DNA of 64,000 nt from the NCBI GenBank assembly GCA_032139905.1, contig JAQJDB010000007.1, positions 372,001-436,000 of the forward strand, written 5' to 3'. Positions 50,632-60,702 of this stretch are shown here, in pieces. Each line of letters starts with the position of its first letter. The stretch's first letter is position 1. Below the pieces are notes generated by a model, which did no database searches, had not been told where the DNA came from, and worked only from the letters and a program-made list of their open reading frames with translations. The translations under genes and the position numbers were made by a program. This stretch comes from Nitrospira sp. MA-1. Its GTDB lineage: Bacteria; Nitrospirota; Nitrospiria; Nitrospirales; UBA8639.

Positions 50632-51504
50632 TCAGCCTCCGACTGGGGGAAGGGGAGTGTCTGGAGCATGCTGAACCTTTTGATAAATTTCCAACGCCTC
50701 GGGCATCGCCTCTTTAAGACGTGTAATCCTTGTCTCATGGCTGGGATGGGTGGATAAAAATTCTGAGGGTGCCCCTTGGCTACCTTCCTGCATTCGTTGC
50801 CAGACCCGAACGGCTTCTTGAGGGTCATATCCCGCCTTGGCGGCAAGGAGAATGCCAATGGTATCGGCTTCGGATTCATGGGTCCGACTGTAGGGCAGGA
50901 GAACGCCGACTTTTGCTCCCAAGCCTAAGGCGGCCATGGTGGCTTGTCCTACTACCGGTCCCGCACCACTTGCGCCCAGCCCTACCGCCGCAGCGGAGAG
51001 CCCCGCTTGAGAAAGTACTTCCTGGCTCATACGCTCCGAACCATGGCGTGCGAGGGCATGGACCACCTCGTGTCCGAGAATGGCCGCCAGTCCTGCATCG
51101 TTTTTCGCAACGGGGAAGATTCCCGTATACACAGCGATCTTCCCGCCCGGGAGGGCGAAAGCATTTTTGGTCTGGTCATCTTTGATCACCGTCACTTCCC
51201 ACTGGAATGCCTTGGCGTCTTCCGCAAACTTGGATTCTTTGGCGGCTTGAATAATCCTGTCCGCCACACGATTTACGGCTTCTTGTTCCTCAGCAGATTG
51301 AGATTGCTGGACCTTAGGATCGGAAAGAATTTGTTGAAAGGCCTGCTCTCCCATTTCTGCGGCCTGTGATTGAGGGACCACCACAAGTTGCGATCGATCG
51401 GTATACGGAACGGTTTCGCAACCCATGGCCATACCGGTCAACATACATAAAACACAGAAAAGTTTAACCTGCTGAAAACGAATTACGCTGAATGGGTTGG
51501 GCAT
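50632..51504 (-). CDS. M48 family metalloprotease lipoprotein
   Basis: About 290 residues from ATG 51504. The signal peptide ends in a lipobox AMGC (KLFCVLCMLTGMAMGC). The zinc motif is HEVVH in LGHEVVHALARHGSERM, with the third ligand Glu in RTHESEADTIG. LPGGKIAVYTG and STHPSHETRI complete the M48 (Oma1/LoiP/YcaL-like) fold. It is a periplasmic protease probably attached to the outer membrane and acting on misfolded envelope proteins. It stands alone on the minus strand. Confidence 0.92.
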   Translation of the reverse strand: MPNPFSVIRFQQVKLFCVLCMLTGMAMGCETVPYTDRSQLVVVPQSQAAEMGEQAFQQILSDPKVQQSQSAEEQEAVNRVADRIIQAAKESKFAEDAKAFQWEVTVIKDDQTKNAFALPGGKIAVYTGIFPVAKNDAGLAAILGHEVVHALARHGSERMSQEVLSQAGLSAAAVGLGASGAGPVVGQATMAALGLGAKVGVLLPYSRTHESEADTIGILLAAKAGYDPQEAVRVWQRMQEGSQGAPSEFLSTHPSHETRITRLKEAMPEALEIYQKVQHAPDTPLPPVGG

Positions 51505-51801
51505 TGGTTTTCTCACTTTATTGGCTAAGGAATTAAATTGAGAAAGATGAATTGATAGAAAATCATGAGGGAACCGGATAGTGAAAGGCAAAAGACAAGT
51601 GAATCATTGAAGGTAGACAAAATGTCTAAGCGCCAACAATCTATTCTCCTTTCTAAGATATCGGTTTCAAGAGAAAGGTTGGTTGGGGATTGAATGAGGA
51701 AAGAAGAGAGTCAATAAGAGGACGTTAAGTACTTCCATTTGCTATATGACGCCCCCTGCCACGATTAGGAATATCAACACCTTGCACAATATTAAGCTGG
51801 G

Positions 51802-52278
<477 letters not shown>

Positions 52279-52854
52279 TTTCCTCTCCGTAAGTGAAGGG
52301 TTGCTGGCAATTTCGGCCATTTTTGCCTGATCGTCATGTCTCTGCCGCTTACGAGGGGGAGTCCTCTCCTCTTTTACGATTATCACTATTTCATCAGAAG
52401 TGCCAGGGACAAATACGGCGGAAATATGGGTTCTTGTCTTTTTCGCATGGCAGGTGGGCGGAAAAGGTTCTGCCAAGCATAGGACGGTCGTTGGGCGGTT
52501 TCAGCAGTTACGCTATGACAGTTGAAAACCGCCGATGAATGAAAGCCCTCCATGTCTCCTATGCATGGTGAGGGAACTATAGACATTTGGTTTTTTGGGA
52601 TGGTCGATTTGTCCATTGGCTGAATGTCGGCCACGTGATATTTGAGAAATACATTTAGCGATTGTGAACCGCATGCTGTTGTTAATTCCTATTTGGAAAA
52701 CCCAAAGGTTCTTCAATTAATCGGCACATTCACAATTTGGAGAAGGGGGTCTGAAAAGTATTTGAACGTAAAGACGCTGCTCTCTCAAGCTGGTCGAGAA
52801 AGTCGTCAGCACGGAGATGGATGGAAATGGACCTAACCAAGAAAGGGGAAAGGT
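52279..52854. other. Divergent intergenic stretch, 576 bp
   Basis: No gene is supported. GGCGGTTT (52494-52501) and AAACCGCC (52526-52533) form an inverted repeat around AACTG-like sequence. GGAAAACCC at 52695-52703 resembles part of the shared element but lacks a -10. Confidence 0.4.
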
Positions 52855-53535
52855 ATGTTACGAGATCTCGATAAAATCAATAATTGCGTGTTACAAGGGA
52901 CGGACGGGATTATAGGCTCCGTGGCCGATGTGTATGTGAATGACCAGACGTGGAAAATTCATTATCTGGCGGCTGACACCGGGAACTGGCTTCAGGGCCG
53001 CCATGTGTTGATTTCCACCCAGAGTTTTGTGCATCCCCATGAGGACATTGGGTCATTCCGGGCTTTAGTCAGTAAGGCTCAGGTCGAGGAGGCTCCTAAG
53101 TTTGAAATAGAAAAACCTATTTCCTGGGGAAAGGAACGTGAAATCTGCAACTATTATCGATGGAGTACCTATTACCCTATTGACGAAAGGGAACTTTCGG
53201 TATTTCCCGGACTATTGACCAGCGCAAAGGGTCTCAAAGATTTTTCCCTCCAGGCGACGGATGGAGAAATCGGAAAAATTATTAACTTTCTCATCGATGA
53301 TGCCAATTGGACCGTACGGTATTTGGTCGTGGATACCTCGAAATGGTTGGCCGGCAGAAAGGTGTTAATTAGTCCAATGTGGAATAAATCCATAAATTGG
53401 GCAGAGAGAATGATGGTCGTGGACCTCAACCAGAGCCAAATTGAACAGTCTCCGGAGTATGATCCAGCTGCCCCAATCGAACGAGTCTATGAAATTAATC
53501 TGTATAAACATTACGGGAAACCACATTATTGGTAG
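52855..53535 (+). CDS. Two-domain PRC-barrel protein, paralogue
   Basis: 226 residues with two PRC barrels: about 1-85 (GIIGSVADVYVNDQTWKIHY, LAADTGNWLQGRHVLI) and about 130-215 (GEIGKIINFLIDDANWTVRY, LVVDTSKWLAGRKVLI). It matches the protein at 2141-2914 throughout, including IEQSPEYDPAAPIERVYEI and YGKPHYW at the end, but has a shorter linker. GGGGAAAGGT precedes the ATG. Cytoplasmic. The 50 kb separation and moderate identity point to an old duplication. Confidence 0.9.
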   Translation: MLRDLDKINNCVLQGTDGIIGSVADVYVNDQTWKIHYLAADTGNWLQGRHVLISTQSFVHPHEDIGSFRALVSKAQVEEAPKFEIEKPISWGKEREICNYYRWSTYYPIDERELSVFPGLLTSAKGLKDFSLQATDGEIGKIINFLIDDANWTVRYLVVDTSKWLAGRKVLISPMWNKSINWAERMMVVDLNQSQIEQSPEYDPAAPIERVYEINLYKHYGKPHYW

Positions 53536-53757
53536 AACAATTGAGAAGACATTCCAGGCCGGAATGAAGGAAGGATTCGTGAGAGGAACATCTGATTCAA
53601 AACATTCAATCAGGATAATACCCATGTGGCGATCCAGGCAGTCCCTCACGCTCCGATTCTTTTCCTGGTCACCCCACACATGTTCTTTTGCATATTGGTG
53701 GAGAGACCTGGTGCTACCCAAGGCTTACCTATTGCATTGAGGTACACAAAAGTCCTT

Positions 53758-55218
53758 ATGTATGAACATCTGATTATTTTTGGAGCCACAGGGGACGTCA
53801 CGAAGCGGTTTGTTTTTCCTGCTTTGGCTCACGTGTTCGCCAACCGGGGTCTTCCCAGGGAGCATAGAATCACGGGAGTAGGACGACGAGATTGGACGAC
53901 TCCTCATTTTCAGGAGCATGTCTCCGAATTGCTCGATAACCATGAATCTTCATCACCCCCAAGATCCCGGGAAGGATTCTTGGAATCTTTGGACTATGCA
54001 CGTGTACAGGATATTTCCGACCCTCGACAGATTCAGGCCATCTTTAGCCAGCAGGCAGGGTCAACGCTCCTCTATTTAGGGTTACCGCCACAGATGTTTC
54101 CGTCGGTGTTGGAAACATTTCGACACGTGACGTTACCGCCGGAATCCCGTGTCATCATCGAAAAACCGTTCGGGTTAAGCTATGCCCAATCAATGGAACT
54201 GAACGGACTTCTGCATCAGAAATTCCCTGAAGGCATGGTATTTCGTATTGACCATTTTTTAGGAAAGCCGGTGGTGGACACCATTCTCGGTCTCCGGTTT
54301 GCCAATCCTGTGTTCACCCCTCTCTGGAACCGTCATCACATCAAAAAGATCGAGGTGATCTGGGACGAGACGTTGGCGCTGGAAGGGCGTGCAGACTATT
54401 ATGATCACGCCGGAGCGCTGAAGGATATGATCCAAAATCATCTCCTTCAGTTGATGGCTGTCCTGGCGCTGGGACCATTGGAGTCCATGTGGTCTCCTGA
54501 ATTTCGGGATAAAAGAGTCGAATTGTTCAAGGCTATTAGAAAACCCTCAAAGCCTGAAATCCGAGCCCAGACCGTACGGGCTCGTTACGAGTCCGGGGAG
54601 ATAGGTGGTGTGCGGATTCCCGGCTATGCAGAAAACAGGGGAGTGGTTTCAGAGCGAAACACTGAAACCTTTGCTCAAGTGACCTTGTGGGTCGATAATG
54701 AACGATGGCAGGGGGTGCCTTTTGTGTTACGTTCGGGAAAAGCCCTGGGTCGGGACCGACAGGAAATTCTGGTGCATTTCAAGGGTGGACAGAGAAGTAC
54801 CGAATCCCTTCTTTCTGAAGAAGGCGGCAATATCTTGCGAATAAATCTCGGGAGCGAAAAAGTGAACCTTGGAATATTTACCATCCATGAACCCGGAGGA
54901 ATTACACCTGAACCAATGAGGGTGGACGACCCAGTGTCGCCTGAACATCTTTCCCCCTATGAACGGCTGTTTCTCGAAGCCATGTCCGACAATTTGCGAC
55001 TTTTTGTGCGAAATGACGAGGTAGAAGAGATGTGGAGCATCATGCAGCCCATTGCCGATGCGTGGGCCGAAAACCTCGTGCCCCTGCAAATTTACCGGGC
55101 TGGATCCTATGGTCCATCTATGGGAGATCAAGGCGAGGTTGCAGAGTCCAGAGAGTCCAAAAAGTCTCGAACGAAGGAGGAATCTCCTGCCCGCGACCCA
55201 TCCTCCTCATATCTCTAG
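53758..55218 (+). CDS. zwf: Glucose-6-phosphate 1-dehydrogenase
   Basis: About 486 residues from ATG 53758. The NADP-binding motif is in LIIFGATGDVTKRFVFPALA; RVIIEKPFGLSYAQS and the active-site MVFRIDHFLGKPVV follow (Phe where many members have Tyr). WNRHHIKKIEVIWDE and YDHAGALKDMIQNHLLQLM are typical substrate-domain stretches. It oxidises glucose 6-phosphate to 6-phosphogluconolactone and makes NADPH, useful to the peroxide defences in this region. The charged C-terminal tail (ESRESKKSRTKEESPARDPS) is longer than usual. No strong ribosome site is seen. Confidence 0.95.
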   Translation: MYEHLIIFGATGDVTKRFVFPALAHVFANRGLPREHRITGVGRRDWTTPHFQEHVSELLDNHESSSPPRSREGFLESLDYARVQDISDPRQIQAIFSQQAGSTLLYLGLPPQMFPSVLETFRHVTLPPESRVIIEKPFGLSYAQSMELNGLLHQKFPEGMVFRIDHFLGKPVVDTILGLRFANPVFTPLWNRHHIKKIEVIWDETLALEGRADYYDHAGALKDMIQNHLLQLMAVLALGPLESMWSPEFRDKRVELFKAIRKPSKPEIRAQTVRARYESGEIGGVRIPGYAENRGVVSERNTETFAQVTLWVDNERWQGVPFVLRSGKALGRDRQEILVHFKGGQRSTESLLSEEGGNILRINLGSEKVNLGIFTIHEPGGITPEPMRVDDPVSPEHLSPYERLFLEAMSDNLRLFVRNDEVEEMWSIMQPIADAWAENLVPLQIYRAGSYGPSMGDQGEVAESRESKKSRTKEESPARDPSSSYL

Positions 55219-55254
55219 GATCCCATCCGAACTCTGGTGATGATGGTGCGACTG

Positions 55255-55683
55255 TTACTTGTTTTTCAACAACGGCATGAACCGGAATGTTAAAAAATTC
55301 AACACGCTTAGCACCAGGGCAATTTCGTAACGGTCCCAGGCCACGGCCATACCGATGGCTCCGGTATTCCAAATGCTCGCCGCAGTGGCAGTCCCGGCCA
55401 CATTTCCTCTCTCTTTGAGGATGGCCCCTCCGCCAATAAATCCAATTCCGGTTAAGATGCCGTATATGACACGAGCTTCGGCATCGGTGGAATTCAGCAC
55501 ATTGATCCCTGTCAGCATATACGCGCAAGACCCGACTGCAACCAAAGGGAAGGTGCGGAGCCCGGCACCGCGCGATTCATGTTCCCGATCCCAACCGAGA
55601 GGAACGGCCAAAAGAAAGGCAATGAGCAGATGATACAAATGCGACCAGACCTGATGCCAGTTCAGATCGATTAATCCATCCAT
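55255..55683 (-). CDS. MgtC/SapB family protein
   Basis: About 142 residues; ATG 55683 with GAGGG upstream is preferred to TTG 55713. Four transmembrane helices. LLAVPLGWDREHESRGAGLR, TFPLVAVGSCAYML, GILTGIGFIGGGAILKERG and TAATAASIWNTGAIGMAVAW are diagnostic MgtC motifs. MgtC proteins affect F-ATPase activity and survival at low Mg. The extra C-terminal domain of pathogenic MgtC is absent. Last of a three-gene minus-strand run with MscS-like and AI-2E genes. Confidence 0.92.
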   Translation of the reverse strand: MDGLIDLNWHQVWSHLYHLLIAFLLAVPLGWDREHESRGAGLRTFPLVAVGSCAYMLTGINVLNSTDAEARVIYGILTGIGFIGGGAILKERGNVAGTATAASIWNTGAIGMAVAWDRYEIALVLSVLNFLTFRFMPLLKNK

Positions 55684-55746
55684 TGGGAATCCCTCATTTT
55701 GGAGGCCGGACAAGTTGGAGACGCTGGGACCTTCGGGATAAAAGTG

Positions 55747-56637
55747 TCACCTATCATGCGGCACGTCCTGTCCTTTCCGGTGGCGTGTGATCAAGGTCTC
55801 CAATGGTTCTTTAAATGTTAATGTGCGATAAGGGAATGGGATCTCAATCCCGGCGGAATCTAAGGACTGTTTCACCGCAGCCACAACCTTGTCCTTGGAT
55901 TTTCTGATGTCCACCGGGCGGGACCCAGTCCACCAGGTCACCTCGAAGTCAATGCTACTGGCCCCAAAACCCTGGGCAAAGACTTGTATGTCTTTCTCCT
56001 GATTGACCGTGTCCAATCCTTCTAATGCGCGCCGGATTACATCGCGTCCAGCATTGACATCCTCTCCATAGGCGATGCCGCACATGATGGTGACCCGGCG
56101 CAAATCCCGGTCTGTCCGCACGATGACCGGATTTTTAAACAGCACGCTGTTGGGAATAACTACTCGTTGGCCGTCCGTTTGACGGATATGGGTATCTCGA
56201 ATGGTGATTTCTTCTACAAACCCTTCCAGGTCCTCGCATTCAATGACATCCCCCAATTGAAACGGCTCGCGAAGGAGGATCAAGATGCCGGCCAGGAAAT
56301 TTTCAAAAATATCCTTGAAGGCAAATCCAATGGCTATGGATCCCAACCCCAATCCTGTGAGAATTTTCCCCGGCGTTAAGCTGGGAAAGATAATAATGGC
56401 CGCAATCAATATTCCGACTATCCAAATGCCGATGTACACGAGTTTCTGAAGTAATTCCAGAAGAGATTCCCGTATGCCAAACCGAGAAAGCAGTCGGGTC
56501 AATAGGGTTTCCAAAGCCTTGGTGCTTAACCAGGTCAACGCAAGGATCACGATAGCTGAAATCACATTCGGAAGGTGAGCCAATGCCTGGCTTCCCATTT
56601 CCCGAAGACTGTTCAATATAATGTTGAGGGGTTCCAT
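55747..56637 (-). CDS. MscS-type mechanosensitive channel
   Basis: 296 residues. Three N-terminal membrane helices end in the pore helix GLGLGSIAIGFAFKDIFENF, with a Gly/Ala pattern typical of MscS TM3. The beta domain (GDVIECEDLEGFVEEITIRD, IPNSVLFKNPVI) and a C-terminal alpha/beta domain complete a compact MscS protein. It releases solutes on hypo-osmotic shock. It lies 17 bp after the AI-2E family gene and 63 bp before the MgtC gene, probably one operon for envelope or ion stress. Confidence 0.94.
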   Translation of the reverse strand: MEPLNIILNSLREMGSQALAHLPNVISAIVILALTWLSTKALETLLTRLLSRFGIRESLLELLQKLVYIGIWIVGILIAAIIIFPSLTPGKILTGLGLGSIAIGFAFKDIFENFLAGILILLREPFQLGDVIECEDLEGFVEEITIRDTHIRQTDGQRVVIPNSVLFKNPVIVRTDRDLRRVTIMCGIAYGEDVNAGRDVIRRALEGLDTVNQEKDIQVFAQGFGASSIDFEVTWWTGSRPVDIRKSKDKVVAAVKQSLDSAGIEIPFPYRTLTFKEPLETLITRHRKGQDVPHDR

Positions 56638-56654
56638 GTGTTATCCGGCAACAA

Positions 56655-57833
56655 TCAGGTCAGACCTGAGGATTGAGGGGTAATAATTTTTCCATGCACT
56701 TCCGTAATATCTCCCGACTGAAGGCGGGGAATAATTAACTCCTTCGCCAGGATTTTCAAACAGGCCGCAAAGGGGATGGCCAGAATGAGGCCTAACACTC
56801 CCCCTAGAGCTCCGCCGATTAAGACGACGAGCAGAATCGTTGCGGCACTGAGGTCGGTGGACTGACTTTGAATCCAGGGCGTGAGAACCCAACCCTCAAT
56901 GAATTGAACACCCAGATAAACTGCGCTGGGCCAGACCAGGACTTGCATCCAATAATCGTCGATAGAGGAAGGCCCCATGGACATATCTAAATATTTCAAC
57001 AGGAGAGCAATAGGCCACATCAGGGTGGCGGCATAGGGAATCAGGCTCAACACGCCTGCGCAAAATCCCAGGAGAACCCAATAGGGCATTCCCACCAGGT
57101 ACCAGCCACCTCCAAACATCCCGCTCATAATCAATGCAATGAGCAATCGTCCTCTGAAAAATTCTCCTATAGCCACGTCCATTTCTGTCAGCAGCTTTTC
57201 CCAGCGGGGATCGCCTTGAGATTCGAGCAAACGCCAAAAAGTTTTCTGGATGGAGGGAAAACTCCAGGCAAAAAAGAAAAAGTAAATGACGATTAATGAA
57301 AGGGAAAATAGAAAAGAACCCAGTGTCCCGATTATGATATTTGTAAAATAAAACACCTGCCCGGTTCCTGAGAAAAATGTTTTCAGCGTAGCGAAGGGAT
57401 TACTCTTAATATTGGTGGAAACTTCATAAAGCCTGCGGGAAATGTCCTCGAGGTCCACCTCATACCGGTTGGCCAAAATGGAAAGATATGTCGGGACTTT
57501 TTCAAAGAAATGCCGTAGTTGATCGACAAGAAGTGGTCCTATCCACAGAACGAGGCCACTGAACAGCAGGCACATAATCATGGCCATGAAGGCCACGGCG
57601 ACCCACCGCGGCAACCTCCAGGCCTGTTCCACGTAATCCAGTGTGGGGTCAGCCAGATAGGCCAAACCCAGACCAATCAAAACCGGAACAAGAATGGCCT
57701 GTAATTGCAAGCATAACCAGAGGAACCACACAACCACTCCGAGTAAACACAATTCACGAATGGCCACGACTTCCCAGAGATGCAGATTTCTGGAAAGTTT
57801 TCTTCTGGTCGTGGAGGGAGTCGGCAATGGCAT
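56655..57833 (-). CDS. AI-2E family transporter
   Basis: 392 residues, about seven to eight transmembrane helices. AILVPVLIGLGLAYLADPTL, the long amphipathic segment (DQLRHFFEKVPTYLSILANR) and the conserved C-terminus (GVLSLIPYAATLMWPIALLL, LILAIPFAACLKILAKELII) identify the AI-2E/PerM family. Substrate unknown; some relatives act in Na/H exchange or autoinducer export. It leads the minus-strand run with MscS and MgtC genes. No good ribosome site is visible before ATG 57833. Confidence 0.92.
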   Translation of the reverse strand: MPLPTPSTTRRKLSRNLHLWEVVAIRELCLLGVVVWFLWLCLQLQAILVPVLIGLGLAYLADPTLDYVEQAWRLPRWVAVAFMAMIMCLLFSGLVLWIGPLLVDQLRHFFEKVPTYLSILANRYEVDLEDISRRLYEVSTNIKSNPFATLKTFFSGTGQVFYFTNIIIGTLGSFLFSLSLIVIYFFFFAWSFPSIQKTFWRLLESQGDPRWEKLLTEMDVAIGEFFRGRLLIALIMSGMFGGGWYLVGMPYWVLLGFCAGVLSLIPYAATLMWPIALLLKYLDMSMGPSSIDDYWMQVLVWPSAVYLGVQFIEGWVLTPWIQSQSTDLSAATILLVVLIGGALGGVLGLILAIPFAACLKILAKELIIPRLQSGDITEVHGKIITPQSSGLT

Positions 57834-58255
57834 ACATTATGTCCGCAATATAAATTTTCACGCCATCAGTGATCGTTGGAACACGATCTCTGAGTCAGCT
57901 AGAGGTTTTCCTGGTGTACTCAAAACTTTCTACTAAACGCTGAGACAGCTTTGCGAGTGGCCGAACCTGCACGTGCACAAGAATACACCGGGCGTGTGGG
58001 CTCCAATAAAAAGAGGCGTAGAAAGGATGAGGCTATGTTCCCTCTGGTTCTACAGACCTTGCTTTTCCTACTTTCCATCTAAATCTCTAACAAAGTTCCT
58101 GTTGATCCTATATAGATAAAACCCAACCGTCTCACTCACAGATGTCTATTTAAAAAATAATCGTCTTGAGACATGATAGGAAAGTGAACGATTCAATTCC
58201 TGAATACGATTTCATAACGGGAGGAGTAAGTCGTGTACCGGAGGGGAGAGAAAAT
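57834..58255. other. Divergent intergenic stretch, 422 bp
   Basis: No gene is convincing. A 15-codon hydrophobic frame (58035-58082) with a GAAAGGATGAGG site is the only candidate and is too short to call. TATATAG near 58112 may belong to a promoter. Confidence 0.35.
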
Positions 58256-58597
58256 ATGAGAGATTATCCAGACGCGGGGAGCCCTGATAGAGGGAGGCCG
58301 AGGGTGGAGTGGATTCGGAGAGAGACCGGGGGGTATGGGTTACACGGCTCCAAAGACCATCCGCCTGTCACACCACCTCCGGAACCTGAAAAAAAACGAC
58401 CACCCATGGGTCCTCCAAACCGGGACCCTAAGCCGGAACCGATTAAGGATCCGCTTGTTCCCCCTCCGCCGGGAAAGGACCCTTTAGAGGAGCCCAAACC
58501 CATCGGTGATCCTCCTGATGAGACGGATCCTCCAATGCGTATGGGTGTCATGACAAGAGTTTGTTCTAATCAAGAGGCAGCGGATTTTTCCCCCTAA
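58256..58597 (+). CDS. Proline-rich disordered protein
   Basis: About 113 residues from ATG 58256, with GGAGGGGAG upstream; an in-frame start at 58166 is possible but has no ribosome site. The middle is a run of DPP/PPP motifs (HPPVTPPPEPEKKRPPMGPP; LVPPPPGKDPLEEPKPIGDP). There is no signal peptide or folded domain. No family is recognised. It lies 77 bp upstream of the DUF1328 gene. Confidence 0.55.
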   Translation: MRDYPDAGSPDRGRPRVEWIRRETGGYGLHGSKDHPPVTPPPEPEKKRPPMGPPNRDPKPEPIKDPLVPPPPGKDPLEEPKPIGDPPDETDPPMRMGVMTRVCSNQEAADFSP

Positions 58598-58674
58598 AGA
58601 GACAGAGTTCCATTCAGTGCCTACCGTCATCGCAGGATCTCTCATAACCATGACTCACTAGGAAGGAGCCTTCT

Positions 58675-58854
58675 ATGACGATATTAAAATGGGCGGCAAT
58701 TTTCTTTGTCATTGCGCTCATCGCGGGTGGATTTGGGTTTTCAGGGATTGCTGAGGGAGCTGCGGGAATCGCACAGGTATTATTTTACATTTTTCTCGCA
58801 ATCTGCGTTGTCATGGTGCTGATCGGAGTATTTGTGGCCAAAAAAATTACATGA
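58675..58854 (+). CDS. DUF1328 (YtjA-like) membrane peptide
   Basis: 59 residues: ILKWAAIFFVIALIAGGFGF, SGIAEGAAGIAQVLFY, then IFLAICVVMVLIGVFVAKK. The same two-helix layout and LIAGxxGFxGIA motif as the peptide at 4832-4996, confirming DUF1328. GGAAGGAG lies about seven bases before ATG 58675. Small inner-membrane stress protein of unknown mechanism. It is followed by two more small genes on the same strand. Confidence 0.9.
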   Translation: MTILKWAAIFFVIALIAGGFGFSGIAEGAAGIAQVLFYIFLAICVVMVLIGVFVAKKIT

Positions 58855-58973
58855 ACCCGTTTGATCAACCGTGGAGACTTCAAGGAATAGGGTTCATTGG
58901 CTTTATTGACGATTCTGGCGCAAATAGGGAGGCAAGGCCATGAAGGAATCCGGGCCTAGACAAGAGGGATATT

Positions 58974-59267
58974 ATGACCAATCACGAGAAAGCAAAATTG
59001 ATTGCGCCCTGGATTAATCCTGCGGAACGGGTCACTGTCGATTTTAAAGATGAGATAGGGTTGAATGCTGAGGTCTTCGGGTGCACCGAAAACGTCGTCC
59101 ATTTATTATTTCAAGAAGCTTTCCCACATATAAAAGAACAAATCACCATTCCGTTGAGAGAGGTGGAGGTTGGAGAGGATCATGGACGCTATACACGGGA
59201 CCCCGATACACCTCTTCAATGGCGATTGCGTTTGCAGGTGAATCGAAATCGTCCTGAAGGCATGTGA
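58974..59267 (+). CDS. Hypothetical 97-residue protein
   Basis: Soluble; IAPWINPAERVTVDFKDEIG, AEVFGCTENVVHLLFQEAFP, ITIPLREVEVGEDHGRYTRD, then WRLRLQVNRNR. The strand pattern suggests a small beta barrel of Sm- or PilZ-like size, but no signature motif is present, so no family is assigned. AAGAGGG lies about six bases before the ATG. Plus strand, 119 bp after the DUF1328 gene. Confidence 0.65.
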   Translation: MTNHEKAKLIAPWINPAERVTVDFKDEIGLNAEVFGCTENVVHLLFQEAFPHIKEQITIPLREVEVGEDHGRYTRDPDTPLQWRLRLQVNRNRPEGM

Positions 59268-59612
59268 AGTCTTGCCAAATTCACCCTTTCCGAACTCAAG
59301 CATGTCATCGGGACAAGGAAAATTGGACGATGTGGAATATCCTAGCAACAACTTGTCCATACAACATTCGTCTGGTGTCCGGTTATATTTAAAAGAAGGG
59401 CTGAGAAACATTGCCGTCAATAATAATTGTAATGTTTAGCAAAGGAGGATAATGATGAATTTGGTATCAGAAGCATGAATGAGAGGCGACAACGATAATG
59501 TTGTGGGGTCTGGGAATGTCCTGAGGGGCTAAAGCAGGATTATCCTGTCTGATGAAGCGCCGGGATTCTCTGTCATAAATTATTAACTTCCTAAGAATAA
59601 AGGAGCAGGAAA
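59268..59612. other. Stretch with a strong ribosome site and tiny frame
   Basis: AAAGGAGG at 59441-59448 precedes an eight-codon frame at 59452-59478 (MMNLVSEA). This may be a leader peptide or the relic of a small gene. Nothing else was found. Confidence 0.35.
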
Positions 59613-59693
59613 ATGCCAATATTAGCGTGGCTGTTAGGCGTTCCTCTAAGTCTTGTCCTCGTATTATGGTTGTTCGGGGTCCTTACTTTTTAA
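59613..59693 (+). CDS. 26-residue membrane peptide
   Basis: MPILAWLLGVPLSLVLVLWL followed by FGVLTF: one transmembrane helix with virtually no soluble part. AAAGGAGCAGG gives a good ribosome site before ATG 59613, and a large stem-loop lies downstream (59816-59862). Single-helix peptides of this kind accompany DUF1328 genes in several bacteria. No family is assigned; it could alternatively be a type-I toxin-like peptide, but no antisense RNA was seen. Confidence 0.55.
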   Translation: MPILAWLLGVPLSLVLVLWLFGVLTF

Positions 59694-60081
59694 ATTTCCG
59701 TTTCACAGAAACGGATGTTGTGACAAGGGATTGTGCAAACCTACGTTCAACCTTGGGTTAGAGTCGATTATTCCTTATTTGTCACTTTAATCCAGTAAGC
59801 TTTTGTTGGACACTGAAACGGGCCTGGGACATTCCAGTGTGAGGAAATGTCCGGGCCCGTTTCTATTAAAAACCTCGGTGCGGGTTCGGATATATTTTCC
59901 GTTTACCCTTATACGCCCCTCATGCCACATATCCATGCGGCGCTGACAAAGGACAGGCTCCTAGAGTAATTAAAAAGAAATGTCCATTGGGTTAATGCCA
60001 AGTATCCTGTATATGAATAGGTCATTCTGATTTAAAAATGTCTGAATACCATTCATAACGAAAAGGGATTGGGAGACGCCG
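59694..60081. other. Intergenic stretch with large stem-loop
   Basis: Contains the imperfect stem-loop at 59816-59862 and otherwise no gene-like feature. Confidence 0.4.
59816..59862 (+). terminator. Large stem-loop after the 26-aa gene
   Basis: AAACGGGCCTGGGACATT (59816-59833) pairs with AATGTCCGGGCCCGTTT (59846-59862) with one unpaired base or mismatch and a 12-base loop. A short T-rich run follows. It probably ends transcription from the small-gene cluster. Confidence 0.6.
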
Positions 60082-60534
60082 ATGAAAAGGAATTTACTCC
60101 ATGACGGATATGGTCAGGGACAAAGGGATCTGATCTTTTTGCCTTTTGTACTCGGTGCGTTAGTGTCAGTGCTGCTCTTCTCTTTTCAGGTGCCGTATAT
60201 AGAAGCAACCTGTGGGACAGATCCCGCCCCAATGAACGTGCAACAGAAATGTCGGAATGAAAAGCCTCTTTTGGCCGGCTCCTCGGGGACGACGTTGATT
60301 TATTCATTTCAACCTTGGGGTGGTGTGAGGTTCGTCGATTCCGAAAGGCCTTTTATTCCTAGCCGGGATACTTATATCCTGACCCTGCTCCGGGGATCGG
60401 GGCCATATCCCTTGTCAACGGCCGAAACCATTCCTGTGGCTGCAGAATCAGAAATGCATATGACGCGGGAAGGCAGGCGTCCGACAGTGCAATTACTTCG
60501 ATCAGGAAATCCGAATTGGATGACCACATTTTGA
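60082..60534 (+). CDS. Hypothetical membrane-anchored protein
   Basis: 150 residues. One N-terminal hydrophobic helix (LIFLPFVLGALVSVLLFSFQ) is followed by a probably exported part. Two cysteines (ATCGTDPAPMNVQQKC) could form a disulfide. TTLIYSFQPWGGVRFVDSER and YILTLLRGSGPYPLS suggest a small beta domain. GGGAGACG lies before the ATG. No family is recognised and no near neighbour explains it. Confidence 0.6.
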   Translation: MKRNLLHDGYGQGQRDLIFLPFVLGALVSVLLFSFQVPYIEATCGTDPAPMNVQQKCRNEKPLLAGSSGTTLIYSFQPWGGVRFVDSERPFIPSRDTYILTLLRGSGPYPLSTAETIPVAAESEMHMTREGRRPTVQLLRSGNPNWMTTF

Positions 60535-60702
60535 GAAATAGAGAAATGCTTTAATCACTGAGGCTGATTGTGAACTGAGGTCTGAGAACGAATGGTCCAC
60601 TATTCTAAACGGTTCTGGCAGTTCCTTGCAGGGTGAATTCCGTATTTTTTAGCTGGAGCGGGTGTGCGGAAATGACTTACCTTATTAACCACACGGACTG
60701 TG

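Noticed and set aside
52494-52533. GGCGGTTT/AAACCGCC inverted repeat as another shared element
   Set aside because: Spacing differs and no -10 hexamer is at the expected distance.
53579-53740. 53-codon frame upstream of the G6PD gene
   Set aside because: Trp/Arg/Ser-rich with no domain; a chance frame is likelier despite AAGGAAGG upstream.
58035-58082. 15-codon hydrophobic frame with a plausible ribosome site
   Set aside because: Too short to separate from chance; no promoter or conservation can be shown from this sequence.
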